64,000 bases of DNA, from NCBI RefSeq assembly GCF_900109935.1, contig NZ_FOBV01000008.1:124001-188000 (forward strand). The letters are read 5' to 3'. A model generated the notes under the pieces. It did not search any database. It saw nothing but the letters and a program-made list of their open reading frames with translations, and was not told the DNA's origin. Shown here piece after piece: positions 18,489 through 25,586 of this stretch (its first letter is position 1; each line of letters opens with the position of its first letter). This DNA is from Chryseobacterium taichungense (GTDB lineage: Bacteria; Bacteroidota; Bacteroidia; Flavobacteriales; Weeksellaceae). The position numbers were made by a program, and so were the translations under genes.

Positions 18489-18980
18489 TTAATCTATTCC
18501 GACATTTTTGCTTCTAAGCTCCATAAGGACATTGTCTTTCCAAACCCCATTCTTTTTACCTATCTTTTCTCGGTAGCCAACTAATCTGAATCCGCATTTC
18601 TCGTGCAGCCTGATACTATTTTCGTTTTCAGCGAATATACCAGACTGCAATGTCCATATCCCATTTTCTTCACTCTGATTGATCAATTCTTTCAACAATA
18701 TTTTTCCAATTCCTTTTCCTCGTGCTTCCTGTGCGACGTAGACGCTGACTTCTGCGACACCAGAATAGACACACCGACTGGAAACAGGTGTTAGAGATGT
18801 CCAACCAAGCATTTTTTCATCATCGTAAATACTGATCCTGCAAAAATCTAGGTGCCCGTTATCCCATTCCTCCCATTGTGGAGAATCGTTCTGAAAAGTG
18901 GCTATATTGGTGGCCAAGCCTTGTTTGTAGATTTCGATTACTTCCGAAAAGTTGTCTTTGGTTATAGGTTTGATTTCCAT
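18489..18980 (-). CDS. arsN: ArsN-type GNAT N-acetyltransferase, copy 1
   Basis: About 163 residues from the ATG at 18980 (MEIKPITKDN). The frame is open upstream to 19025, but that would overlap the previous gene, and the second copy also starts at MEIKPI. The GNAT acetyl-CoA loop is visible in ARGKGIGKILL, and the fold continues with the typical LHEKCGFRLVGYREKIG. ArsN proteins in arsenic operons acetylate organoarsenicals such as methylarsenite analogues or phosphinothricin-like arsenic antibiotics. The exact substrate here is not shown. It sits 14 bases after the DUF6428 gene. Confidence 0.82.
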   Translation of the reverse strand: MEIKPITKDNFSEVIEIYKQGLATNIATFQNDSPQWEEWDNGHLDFCRISIYDDEKMLGWTSLTPVSSRCVYSGVAEVSVYVAQEARGKGIGKILLKELINQSEENGIWTLQSGIFAENENSIRLHEKCGFRLVGYREKIGKKNGVWKDNVLMELRSKNVGID

Positions 18981-18994
18981 AATGCAGTCTTTTT

Positions 18995-19459
18995 TTAGCA
19001 ACAACCTGACTTGGGAGTGCAGCAAGTATTATTCGAATCAGATGATTCCACAGTTTGATTTCCTTCAGGAATTCCACAAGCCTCATTTGCCAGACAAGCA
19101 GTTTGTTTATTTTTCAGAACAAAATTATTCCCGTTAAAATCTAAATCATACTTACCGATAGTTTCGCTTTGATATTCAACCTCTATCTCTGAATCTTCGA
19201 TTCCTAGTTTGTCCTCACAAAGTGAGATGATGTCTAAGAGTTTGGTAGGTTTCAACCTATGTTCAAAGTCATTCGCATCCCACAATTGGAAATTGACAAC
19301 CTTTTCATTTCTGGTATTGCCACCGCAGTCTATAAAATTCTTTGTGATAACCCCTATTTCTGTAACGTGGAAATGCTCAGGAACAAATTTTCCATTCTCT
19401 AACTGAAATTCGACATTGTTCAGTGTAGGTAAGATTGCTTTGATTTTTGATAGTTTCAT
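18995..19459 (-). CDS. DUF6428-type protein of ars operons with Cys-rich tail, copy 1
   Basis: 154 residues, starting MKLSKIKAIL. It is soluble, with FVPEHFHVTEIG and FQLWDANDFEHRLKP as conserved blocks. It ends in a Cys-rich tail (NNTCCTPKSGCC), well suited to bind arsenite or another soft metal ion. Members of this family occur in arsenic operons of Bacteroidota; no biochemical function is known to me. A metallochaperone role is an inference from the tail and the position between arsR and arsN. The copy at 57958-58431 has the same layout, including the Cys tail. Confidence 0.75.
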   Translation of the reverse strand: MKLSKIKAILPTLNNVEFQLENGKFVPEHFHVTEIGVITKNFIDCGGNTRNEKVVNFQLWDANDFEHRLKPTKLLDIISLCEDKLGIEDSEIEVEYQSETIGKYDLDFNGNNFVLKNKQTACLANEACGIPEGNQTVESSDSNNTCCTPKSGCC

Positions 19460-19490
19460 AATAATTAATATTTGATATTATTTAATTTAT

Positions 19491-19515
19491 ATATTGCAAT
19501 ATGACGATAATAAAG
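19491..19515 (-). promoter_or_regulatory. Internal ArsR operator between arsR and the DUF6428 gene
   Basis: Contains the perfect 12-base palindrome ATATTGCAATAT (19491-19502) next to GACGATAATA. The same palindrome with the same flank lies upstream of both arsR copies. It implies that ArsR also controls a second promoter for the resistance genes. Confidence 0.6.
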
Positions 19516-19531
19516 ATTATAAAAAAAGTTG

Positions 19532-19861
19532 TTAGCAACATTGCCCAACTTTTACATCTTGTTCAAAAAATTGATTGAACAATCCTTGAATCTCTTTCCA
19601 TTTTTTATCTTCGATACAATAGCAAACAGATTTTCCTTCGATAGTCCCTTGAATAATCCCGATACTTTTCAGTTCTTTCAAATGTTGAGAGATAGTTGCC
19701 TGTGCCAGTCCAAGTTCATCCACTAGGTCATTACAGATACAAGCTTTCTGATTAATGATGTATTGGAGGATTGCGATTCTTGCAGGATGTGCCAAAACTT
19801 TAAAGAGAGAAGCTAGACTGTTTTGCTCATCTGTGAATATTTCAGTTTTAGTAAGTCCCAT
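19532..19861 (-). CDS. arsR: ArsR/SmtB-family arsenite-responsive repressor, copy 1
   Basis: 109 residues with a winged-helix fold: HPARIAILQYI, then ACICNDLVDELG and the recognition helix AQATISQHLKELK. The Cys pair CIC next to the DNA-binding helix and the C-terminal CC give likely arsenite ligands. Arsenite binding would release the operator. It is the first gene of the operon. Palindromes matching its probable operator lie just upstream (19875-19897) and downstream (19491-19515), so autoregulation is likely. Confidence 0.92.
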   Translation of the reverse strand: MGLTKTEIFTDEQNSLASLFKVLAHPARIAILQYIINQKACICNDLVDELGLAQATISQHLKELKSIGIIQGTIEGKSVCYCIEDKKWKEIQGLFNQFFEQDVKVGQCC

Positions 19862-19874
19862 AATTTATATTTTT

Positions 19875-19897
19875 ATATTGCAATATTACGATAATAA
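19875..19897 (-). promoter_or_regulatory. ArsR operator upstream of arsR copy 1
   Basis: The palindrome ATATTGCAATAT (19875-19886) with the flank TACGATAATA, 14 bases before the arsR start. The same block is found before arsR copy 2 (57541-57560), although sequence outside it is unrelated, which is good evidence that it is functional. Confidence 0.65.
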
Positions 19898-19999
19898 TTA
19901 AAATCCACAAGTAAATTAAAGCATTTCCTTTGTAAAATATACAAAGTCTTTAGTGTCCTTATCTCAAATTATTGTTTAAAAAACTATCACTAAATTTAA

Positions 20000-20345
20000 A
20001 ATCATATCAGAACTACTATACTTAATAGAAAAACCTACAATAAGTAAAGGAGAGACAAAGCTCTGACCTTAAGGAGATTTCGAACACTTAAGGATTGTAG
20101 ATTACATGCCAGTTGTGGCGCTTTCAGACTGTTTTTTTCAAACAGACTAAGCATTTTACGTTTAAAATGTCGAACACTAAAAGTCAGATCATAAGGACTT
20201 GACAAAGAGATATTTATGGTTATAAAAAAGAGACAACTAAAAAATAGTTGTCTCCTTAAGTGAGGCAGTGCATTTTTCGAAAAATTTTGTAGAGGATTTG
20301 AATAAACTTGCAGAGCTTGCGAAAATCAATATCATCTAAAAATAT
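20000..20345 (+). repeat. Island repeat R2
   Basis: Starts with about 20 codons of decayed recombinase-associated gene (ELLYLIEKP in frame). It continues with GGAGATTTCGAACAC, TTTCAGACTG, AAGCATTTTACG and a hairpin GAGACAACTA/TAGTTGTCTC (20230-20254). It then enters the right half shared with R0 and R3 (GTGCATTTTTCG, TTTTGTAGAGGATTTGAATAA). The right-half tail frame is kept here too (FVEDLNKLAELAKI). It directly precedes the sduA remnant, just as R0 precedes intact sduA. Confidence 0.75.
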
Positions 20346-20384
20346 AAGTTAAATATGGATTTTTAAAGAGAACAGAAACGATGT

Positions 20385-20474
20385 TTATATCTTTTGAATT
20401 TGTTCAATTGTAAAGTATAAACGCTCTAACAAATTATCATAGGTAATAATATCTACAATATTTTTATATTTTCT
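20385..20474 (-). pseudogene. 3' remnant of a Shedu (sduA) gene
   Basis: Read on the minus strand, the last 29 codons and stop match the C-terminus of the intact Shedu protein at 5154. The frame reads RKYKNIVDIITYDN, then LLERLYFTIEQIQKI, with only two residue changes (His to Tyr, Phe to Ile). Similarity ends abruptly at 20474. The order repeat then sduA tail is the same as at R0, so a second Gabija-Shedu-like cassette was once here and was lost except for its end. Confidence 0.8.
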
Positions 20475-20480
20475 GGTAAT

Positions 20481-20509
20481 GTCTAACTAACTGTGTAAGT
20501 TAGATAGAC
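20481..20509. repeat. Short inverted repeat at the break of the sduA remnant
   Basis: GTCTAACTAAC and GTTAGATAGAC pair at 10 of 11 positions around a seven-base loop. It begins within seven bases of the point where similarity to sduA stops. It may be an insertion-sequence end left after a deletion, or a terminator. No transposase is nearby. Confidence 0.35.
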
Positions 20510-20546
20510 ACTACTCTTTATTTATAAGTTTTGCTAAAGTTTACAC

Positions 20547-20576
20547 ATACCAAATGCCACCAATGCCATTTGGTAT
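20547..20576. terminator. Hairpin downstream of the metal-efflux operon
   Basis: A perfect 10-bp stem, ATACCAAATG with CATTTGGTAT, around a ten-base loop, 29 bases past the stop of the ATPase gene on the minus strand. There is no clear T run on that strand, so it may end transcription weakly or protect the RNA 3' end. Confidence 0.45.
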
Positions 20577-20604
20577 TTAAAAAATTGTATACAATTTCTT
20601 ATTA

Positions 20605-22641
20605 TTAAAACTTCATTTTTTGAATTCTCACAGCATTTAAGATTGCTAATAATGCTACACCAACATCTGCAAAAACAGCTTCCCACATTGTAGCTAGTCC
20701 ACCTGCTCCCAAAACCAAAACGATTGCTTTCACAACAAAAGCAAGAATAATATTCTGCCAGACAATTTGTTTTGTCTTCTTTCCAATATTAATTGCCATT
20801 GGGATTTTAGACGGTCTGTCATCCTGAATTACCACATCGGCTGTTTCTATAGTAGCATCACTTCCCAAACCTCCCATAGCAATACCTACATCACTTAAAG
20901 CAACCACAGGCGCATCATTGACACCATCTCCAACAAATGCTACACTTTCATTCTTAGATTTTATTTCTTTGACTTTATTTACTTTATCCTCCGGAAGTAA
21001 GTCTCCGAAAGCATTATCAATTCCCAATTGTTGCGCTACATATTTTACTACTGTACCTTTATCTCCACTCAACATTGTGGCTTTTACATTTAGATTGTGC
21101 AGTTTTTCTACTGTCAGTTTTGCATCTTCTTTGATACTGTCAGCAATGGTAATATAACCCGCAAATTTCCCCTGATAAGCTATTGCAATAACTGTATAAA
21201 TAATATCAGCAGGATTAATATCGTAATTAACATTAAATTTATCCATTAACTTAAAATTCCCTACCAACAGTTCATCACCTTTTACGTTTGCTTTCAGACC
21301 GTGTCCTGCTATTTCTTCAACGTTCTGAAAGTTTAGGGACTGATTTATTTCTCCAACATATTGATGAATAGCTGTCGCTACAGGATGTGTACTATTACTT
21401 TCCAATGTATTGACCATTTGAAGTAGTTCAGTTTTGTCAAAAGCAGGATTGATATTCACTTCTTGGACTTCAAACACGCCTTCCGTCATTGTTCCGGTTT
21501 TATCCATCACAACGTTTTGGATTTCTGCAATCTTATCCAAGAAATTACTTCCTTTAAATAAAATTCCATTGCGGGAAGCTGCTCCGATTCCCCCAAAATA
21601 GCCTAATGGAATTGAAATTACCAACGCACAAGGACAAGAAATCACTAAGAAAATCAATGCTCTGTACAACCAATCCCTAAATATGTAATTATCTACAAAA
21701 AAATAAGGTACTACACATATAAGAATAGCTAATACAACAACTATTGGCGTATAAATTCTTGCAAATTTTCTGATGAAAAGTTCTGTTGGTGCTTTTTGTG
21801 AAGTCGCGTTCTGAACCAATTCAAGAATCTTACTTAACTTGCTGTCTTCATATGCTGTAGTAATTTTAATCTGGGCTACAGTTTGTAGATTAATCATCCC
21901 TGCCAGAACAACTTCGCCCTTATTTTTAGTATCGGGTTTACTTTCGCCTGTTAAAGCAGCGGTGTTGAATGATGCAGAATCACTTATCAATTCTCCGTCT
22001 AAAGCCAGTTTTTCGCCTGATTTCAATTGAATAATATCTCCGATTTTTGCTTCTTTTGCTTTAATTGTCTTGGGAGTATTATTTTCTAAAATGGTAACCT
22101 CATCCGGTCTTTGGTCCAGCAAAGCTTTGATATTACTTTTTGCTCTAGTAACTGCCAAAGTTTGAAAAACTTCTCCTACTGCATAGAACAGCATTACTGC
22201 AACTCCTTCCGGATATTCTCCTATTATAAATGCTCCGATGGTTGCAATACTCATCAGGAAAAATTCTGAAAACACATCACCTTTCATAATACTTTCGTAT
22301 GCTTCTTTCAATACTGGTAAGCCTACAGGTGCATAAGCTGCGGCATACCAGACAATTCTTACCCATCCAGTAAACCATTGTTGTGGAAAGAAATTATCCA
22401 TTCCTATCCCCGCTAACAAAATAGTTAAGGAAATAATGGCTGGCAAAAACATTTCAAATGTAGTTTTATCCGTACTTCCGTGGTCGTGACCATCATCGTC
22501 GCTATGACCGTGACTATGTCCATCTTCTGAGCTGTGCTTTTCTTCTTTTAAAAGCTTGTTTGCATTTTTATCTATTTTTTCTTCTTGAGGGGAACAACAT
22601 AGTTGTTTTCCGTTAGAATCATATTGATGTTTATGTTCCAT
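20605..22641 (-). CDS. Zinc/cadmium/lead-type P1B ATPase
   Basis: 678 residues. The cytoplasmic N-terminus has CC (residues 15-16) and a His/Asp-rich stretch (HSHGHSDDDGHDHG) that probably binds metal. Then come membrane segments, the actuator loop (LTGESKP), the metal-binding CPC in ISCPCALV, the phosphorylation site DKTGTMTEG, the STHPVA motif and the hinge VGDGVNDAP. CPC with SIPLGYFGGIGAASRNG is typical of ZntA/CadA pumps, which export Zn, Cd or Pb from the cytoplasm. The usual N-terminal HMA ferredoxin-like domain is missing and the His-rich tail replaces it. It is last in the efflux gene group. Confidence 0.9.
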   Translation of the reverse strand: MEHKHQYDSNGKQLCCSPQEEKIDKNANKLLKEEKHSSEDGHSHGHSDDDGHDHGSTDKTTFEMFLPAIISLTILLAGIGMDNFFPQQWFTGWVRIVWYAAAYAPVGLPVLKEAYESIMKGDVFSEFFLMSIATIGAFIIGEYPEGVAVMLFYAVGEVFQTLAVTRAKSNIKALLDQRPDEVTILENNTPKTIKAKEAKIGDIIQLKSGEKLALDGELISDSASFNTAALTGESKPDTKNKGEVVLAGMINLQTVAQIKITTAYEDSKLSKILELVQNATSQKAPTELFIRKFARIYTPIVVVLAILICVVPYFFVDNYIFRDWLYRALIFLVISCPCALVISIPLGYFGGIGAASRNGILFKGSNFLDKIAEIQNVVMDKTGTMTEGVFEVQEVNINPAFDKTELLQMVNTLESNSTHPVATAIHQYVGEINQSLNFQNVEEIAGHGLKANVKGDELLVGNFKLMDKFNVNYDINPADIIYTVIAIAYQGKFAGYITIADSIKEDAKLTVEKLHNLNVKATMLSGDKGTVVKYVAQQLGIDNAFGDLLPEDKVNKVKEIKSKNESVAFVGDGVNDAPVVALSDVGIAMGGLGSDATIETADVVIQDDRPSKIPMAINIGKKTKQIVWQNIILAFVVKAIVLVLGAGGLATMWEAVFADVGVALLAILNAVRIQKMKF

Positions 22642-22667
22642 AATATTTAATGATTATTGGTTACTAT

Positions 22668-23546
22668 TTACATTTCGTAATAATTTGTGTTTTCTTTCTT
22701 TGTTGGCACGTTTACTTCGCCAATCATTTGAAGAATATTGATTTCTATAGTTTGAGCCAAAGATGTCATTGGGGTATCAACTGGTGTATTTTCAAATGGG
22801 TCTTGCATTATGATTGCGGTCTTTTCTATGGCAATGAAGATGATTGGAACTATTATCGTTGTTGCAATCTCAACCGTTAATTGAGAATCTTCTAACCCAA
22901 AAGGAAGTAGAAATGCAAACACGTAAATCAATGTATGAAGCAAAATACTGTATGCTCTAGGAAATACTGTATTCTTCAATCTTTCACATTTCCCCATACT
23001 ATCGCATAGTCTCATAACAACCTCATTCATTTGAATTTCTTTAAAATCAGAAATATGTCCTTCTTGTGCAATTTTCCTGATTTGATTCGAGTGTTCATCA
23101 AGTAAAGCATTAGGAATATTCGCAGCCACAATTTGATGTGACTGCAAGTATTCTTTTACTCTATTTGAAAAAGTCTGTTTTCTTAAAGCTTCACCTAAAG
23201 CATAAACCCAAATAATCTGTCTTTCAGCGAATATCTTCGTCTCTCTATCATTATTGGTGGCAAATTGTTTAACCAATCTTATCAAAGACCTTGAGTCATT
23301 CACAATAGCCCCCCAAACCGTTCGTGCTTCCCACCATCTCTCATACGATTGTGCAGTTCTAAAAGCTAGAAGCAGGGAAACTGCCGTACCCAGAAGTGCT
23401 GGAATACTTAATGGAATCGAAATATTCTTAAACACTGCAATATCATCCAAAAAGCCCATTACAAAGGCAAACAATACAATAAGTAAAATTTGAAATTTGA
23501 TTTGACGAACAAAGTATCCAATTGAAATTCTTTTGTTGAGTAGCAT
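22668..23546 (-). CDS. Bestrophin-family ion channel
   Basis: 292 residues, matching the bacterial bestrophin (UPF0187) pattern: membrane segments at the N-terminus (SIPLSIPALLGTAVSLLLAF), then the conserved RTAQSYERWWEARTVWG block and further helices ending in PFENTPVDTPM. Bacterial bestrophins form pentameric channels, some selective for sodium or other cations. Its presence 26 bases upstream of the ATPase gene, inside a metal-efflux cassette, suggests a role in charge balance or metal-ion flux. That link is inferred from position. Confidence 0.85.
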   Translation of the reverse strand: MLLNKRISIGYFVRQIKFQILLIVLFAFVMGFLDDIAVFKNISIPLSIPALLGTAVSLLLAFRTAQSYERWWEARTVWGAIVNDSRSLIRLVKQFATNNDRETKIFAERQIIWVYALGEALRKQTFSNRVKEYLQSHQIVAANIPNALLDEHSNQIRKIAQEGHISDFKEIQMNEVVMRLCDSMGKCERLKNTVFPRAYSILLHTLIYVFAFLLPFGLEDSQLTVEIATTIIVPIIFIAIEKTAIIMQDPFENTPVDTPMTSLAQTIEINILQMIGEVNVPTKKENTNYYEM

Positions 23547-23572
23547 AACTTTATGTGTTTTGAAATTTGATT

Positions 23573-24310
23573 TTATCTGTTATTTTTAAGAAAAGCAGTT
23601 CTGGTCTTTACAATTTTCAATGCCACATATAGCATCATAGTTACAAAACCACCAACTATAAAAATGAAATTATAATGACCGTGATTCTGAATAGTTTCTC
23701 CGATTAAATCAAAAACTGTAAAGATTAAAAACAGTGCAAAGAGTCCGTTTTTCTCTTTCAGTAATACTTTTTGAACACTGAAAGTCAACTCGTTATTTTT
23801 AAACAATGATAAATTAGGAATAAATACAGGAACTTTTTCTGCCCAAGAACTGTAATAATTTCCAAATTTTCTTTCCAAAAATTGCTCTTCAGCAAAGATG
23901 ATTCGCTCGTAGTAAATCCAATAAAAAAGAATAAAGGAAATAATGAACCAAACATTTTCAGTAAACATTGCCAAGCCAAGCCACATAAAAAAGTTTCCTA
24001 AATAAAGTGGATTTCTAACAATACTATAAATACCCGTAGTGTTAAGTTTATCTGCAACCTGACCTTCTTTTGTATTTCTTCCGGAAGTGTTCTTAGGTGT
24101 AAAACCTACGGTATAAATTCTTATTCCCAAACCAATGATGCTTACAAACAGACAAAACAGTTCATAGTAAATTGAACAATCAAAACTTTCTTTTTTTAAA
24201 CTAGTTTGGACTAAAACCGCTAAACCAACAACCAAAACTATAAGTGGTAAGAAACTTCTGTATCTGAAAAGCCAATTTCCTTGTTTTTCAAGTTCTTCTT
24301 TTAAAGCCAT
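23573..24310 (-). CDS. Isoprenylcysteine carboxyl methyltransferase-like membrane protein
   Basis: 245 residues, with several membrane helices and the C-terminal signature of the ICMT/phospholipid methyltransferase family: GIYSIVRNPLYLGNFF, then the downstream EEQFLERKFGNYYSSW. The family uses S-adenosylmethionine to methylate membrane-embedded substrates. Bacteria lack prenylated proteins of this kind, so the substrate is probably a lipid or small molecule. It lies between czcB and the bestrophin gene, and such genes do accompany Bacteroidota metal-efflux clusters. The role in metal resistance is unknown. Confidence 0.8.
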   Translation of the reverse strand: MALKEELEKQGNWLFRYRSFLPLIVLVVGLAVLVQTSLKKESFDCSIYYELFCLFVSIIGLGIRIYTVGFTPKNTSGRNTKEGQVADKLNTTGIYSIVRNPLYLGNFFMWLGLAMFTENVWFIISFILFYWIYYERIIFAEEQFLERKFGNYYSSWAEKVPVFIPNLSLFKNNELTFSVQKVLLKEKNGLFALFLIFTVFDLIGETIQNHGHYNFIFIVGGFVTMMLYVALKIVKTRTAFLKNNR

Positions 24311-24331
24311 TTTTAATATTTTAGAAATTAG

Positions 24332-25585
24332 TTAATGTTCGTGTTCTCCAGCATTAGATAATTTAGCATTCACAAAAAATGCTCCTTTTATTACTATATC
24401 AATATTTGCAGGAATTGCATTTACTGTAGTAATTGCAGTATAACCCATATCAGAAGAGCCTTTAACAACTTCAGTTTTTTCAAAATTTATCGTTTTTGAT
24501 TCTTTTTCTGATATCTTCTTTTCATTTGCGTGTTCGCCTTCCGCTTCATTATGTTCTTCAATCTTTTTGTTGGTTTTTACGAAAACATAATATTTTCCGT
24601 CAGCTTCAACGATGGCTTCATCTGGAACTGCTGGTGTTGTGCTTTTATCAAGACTTACAATCCCTGTGATGTTCATTCCATCAATCAACCCAGCTTTGTT
24701 ACCAGTTACAGCACAATGAACTGAAATTGTTTTACTGTCATTTTCGAATGATGAGCCAATGCTATATATTTTCGCATCATATTCGGTTTCCGGATTGTTG
24801 GTCAATTTGAAATGAACAATTTGACCAACTCGCATCTTCGGTAAATCTTTTTCAAAAACCTGTAAGTCCAAATGAATCGAGCCGTTGTCTATAACCTCAG
24901 CAACAGGTGCGGAAATATCTACATAACTTCCAATTTGTGCATTGATATTACTTATTGTACCACTTATCGGAGAAGTAATACTCAATCCTGCTCTTAAATT
25001 ACCATTATTGATTTTTCCAGGATTGATGCCCATCATTTGAAGTTGTCTTAACAATGATGCTCTTTGAGTACGCAATGTTTTGAGTTCAGCGTCGGAACTT
25101 TGAAGATTTTTCTTTGCTCCTGCATCATTATCAAACAATTCTTTTTGTCTTCTATATTCCTGTTCGGCAAAAATAATTCTGTTGTTTACAGTAAGATATT
25201 GTTCCTGCAACTGGATGTATTCTGGATTAGAGATGGTAGCAATGACCTGTCCTTTCTTGATGTAATCTCCAATCTGTACATTTAGTGTTTTGATGACACC
25301 TCCATAAAGCGATGTTACAGTTGCTTTATTATTGTTGGGAACACGCAACGCTCCATTAGCTTTGATAGTAGAGGTCAATTCTTTCATTTCTACTTTGCCT
25401 AATGTAATACCTACCGCTTTTATCTGCTCCTCAGTTAGAGAGGCGATTGTTTGAGGTGCTTCTTCGTGAGTGCTTTCTTGAGATACTTTTTCGGCATTCT
25501 CTGTGGCAGCTTCTTCTTTTTTCTCACAACTAGCAAGTAAGACAGAAATTAGTGCGATATATATGATTTTTCCTTTTATCATCAT
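24332..25585 (-). CDS. czcB: Periplasmic adaptor of a heavy-metal RND pump (CzcB-like lipoprotein)
   Basis: 417 residues. The N-terminus is a lipoprotein signal (ISVLLASC, Cys20), so the protein is anchored in the inner membrane. The order is that of a membrane-fusion protein: barrel-sandwich halves (VTSLYGGVIKTLNVQIGDYIKKGQVIATI and LSITSPISGTISNINA, both broken here by a helical hairpin), then a beta-barrel and a membrane-proximal domain. A His/Glu-rich insert (EHNEAEGEHANEKK) late in the protein may bind metal. It begins one base after the czcA stop. It would bridge CzcA and the outer-membrane channel. Confidence 0.9.
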   Translation of the reverse strand: MMIKGKIIYIALISVLLASCEKKEEAATENAEKVSQESTHEEAPQTIASLTEEQIKAVGITLGKVEMKELTSTIKANGALRVPNNNKATVTSLYGGVIKTLNVQIGDYIKKGQVIATISNPEYIQLQEQYLTVNNRIIFAEQEYRRQKELFDNDAGAKKNLQSSDAELKTLRTQRASLLRQLQMMGINPGKINNGNLRAGLSITSPISGTISNINAQIGSYVDISAPVAEVIDNGSIHLDLQVFEKDLPKMRVGQIVHFKLTNNPETEYDAKIYSIGSSFENDSKTISVHCAVTGNKAGLIDGMNITGIVSLDKSTTPAVPDEAIVEADGKYYVFVKTNKKIEEHNEAEGEHANEKKISEKESKTINFEKTEVVKGSSDMGYTAITTVNAIPANIDIVIKGAFFVNAKLSNAGEHEH

Positions 25586-25586
25586 T

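Larger units (their letters stand above)
19898..20604. other. Gene-free stretch between the ars and metal-efflux cassettes
   Basis: About 700 bases with no intact gene. It holds, in order, a remnant of the recombinase-associated gene within repeat R2 (20000-20345), a 3' remnant of sduA (20385-20474), a short inverted repeat (20481-20509) and a hairpin (20547-20576). It reads as a scar of several insertion and loss events. Confidence 0.6.
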
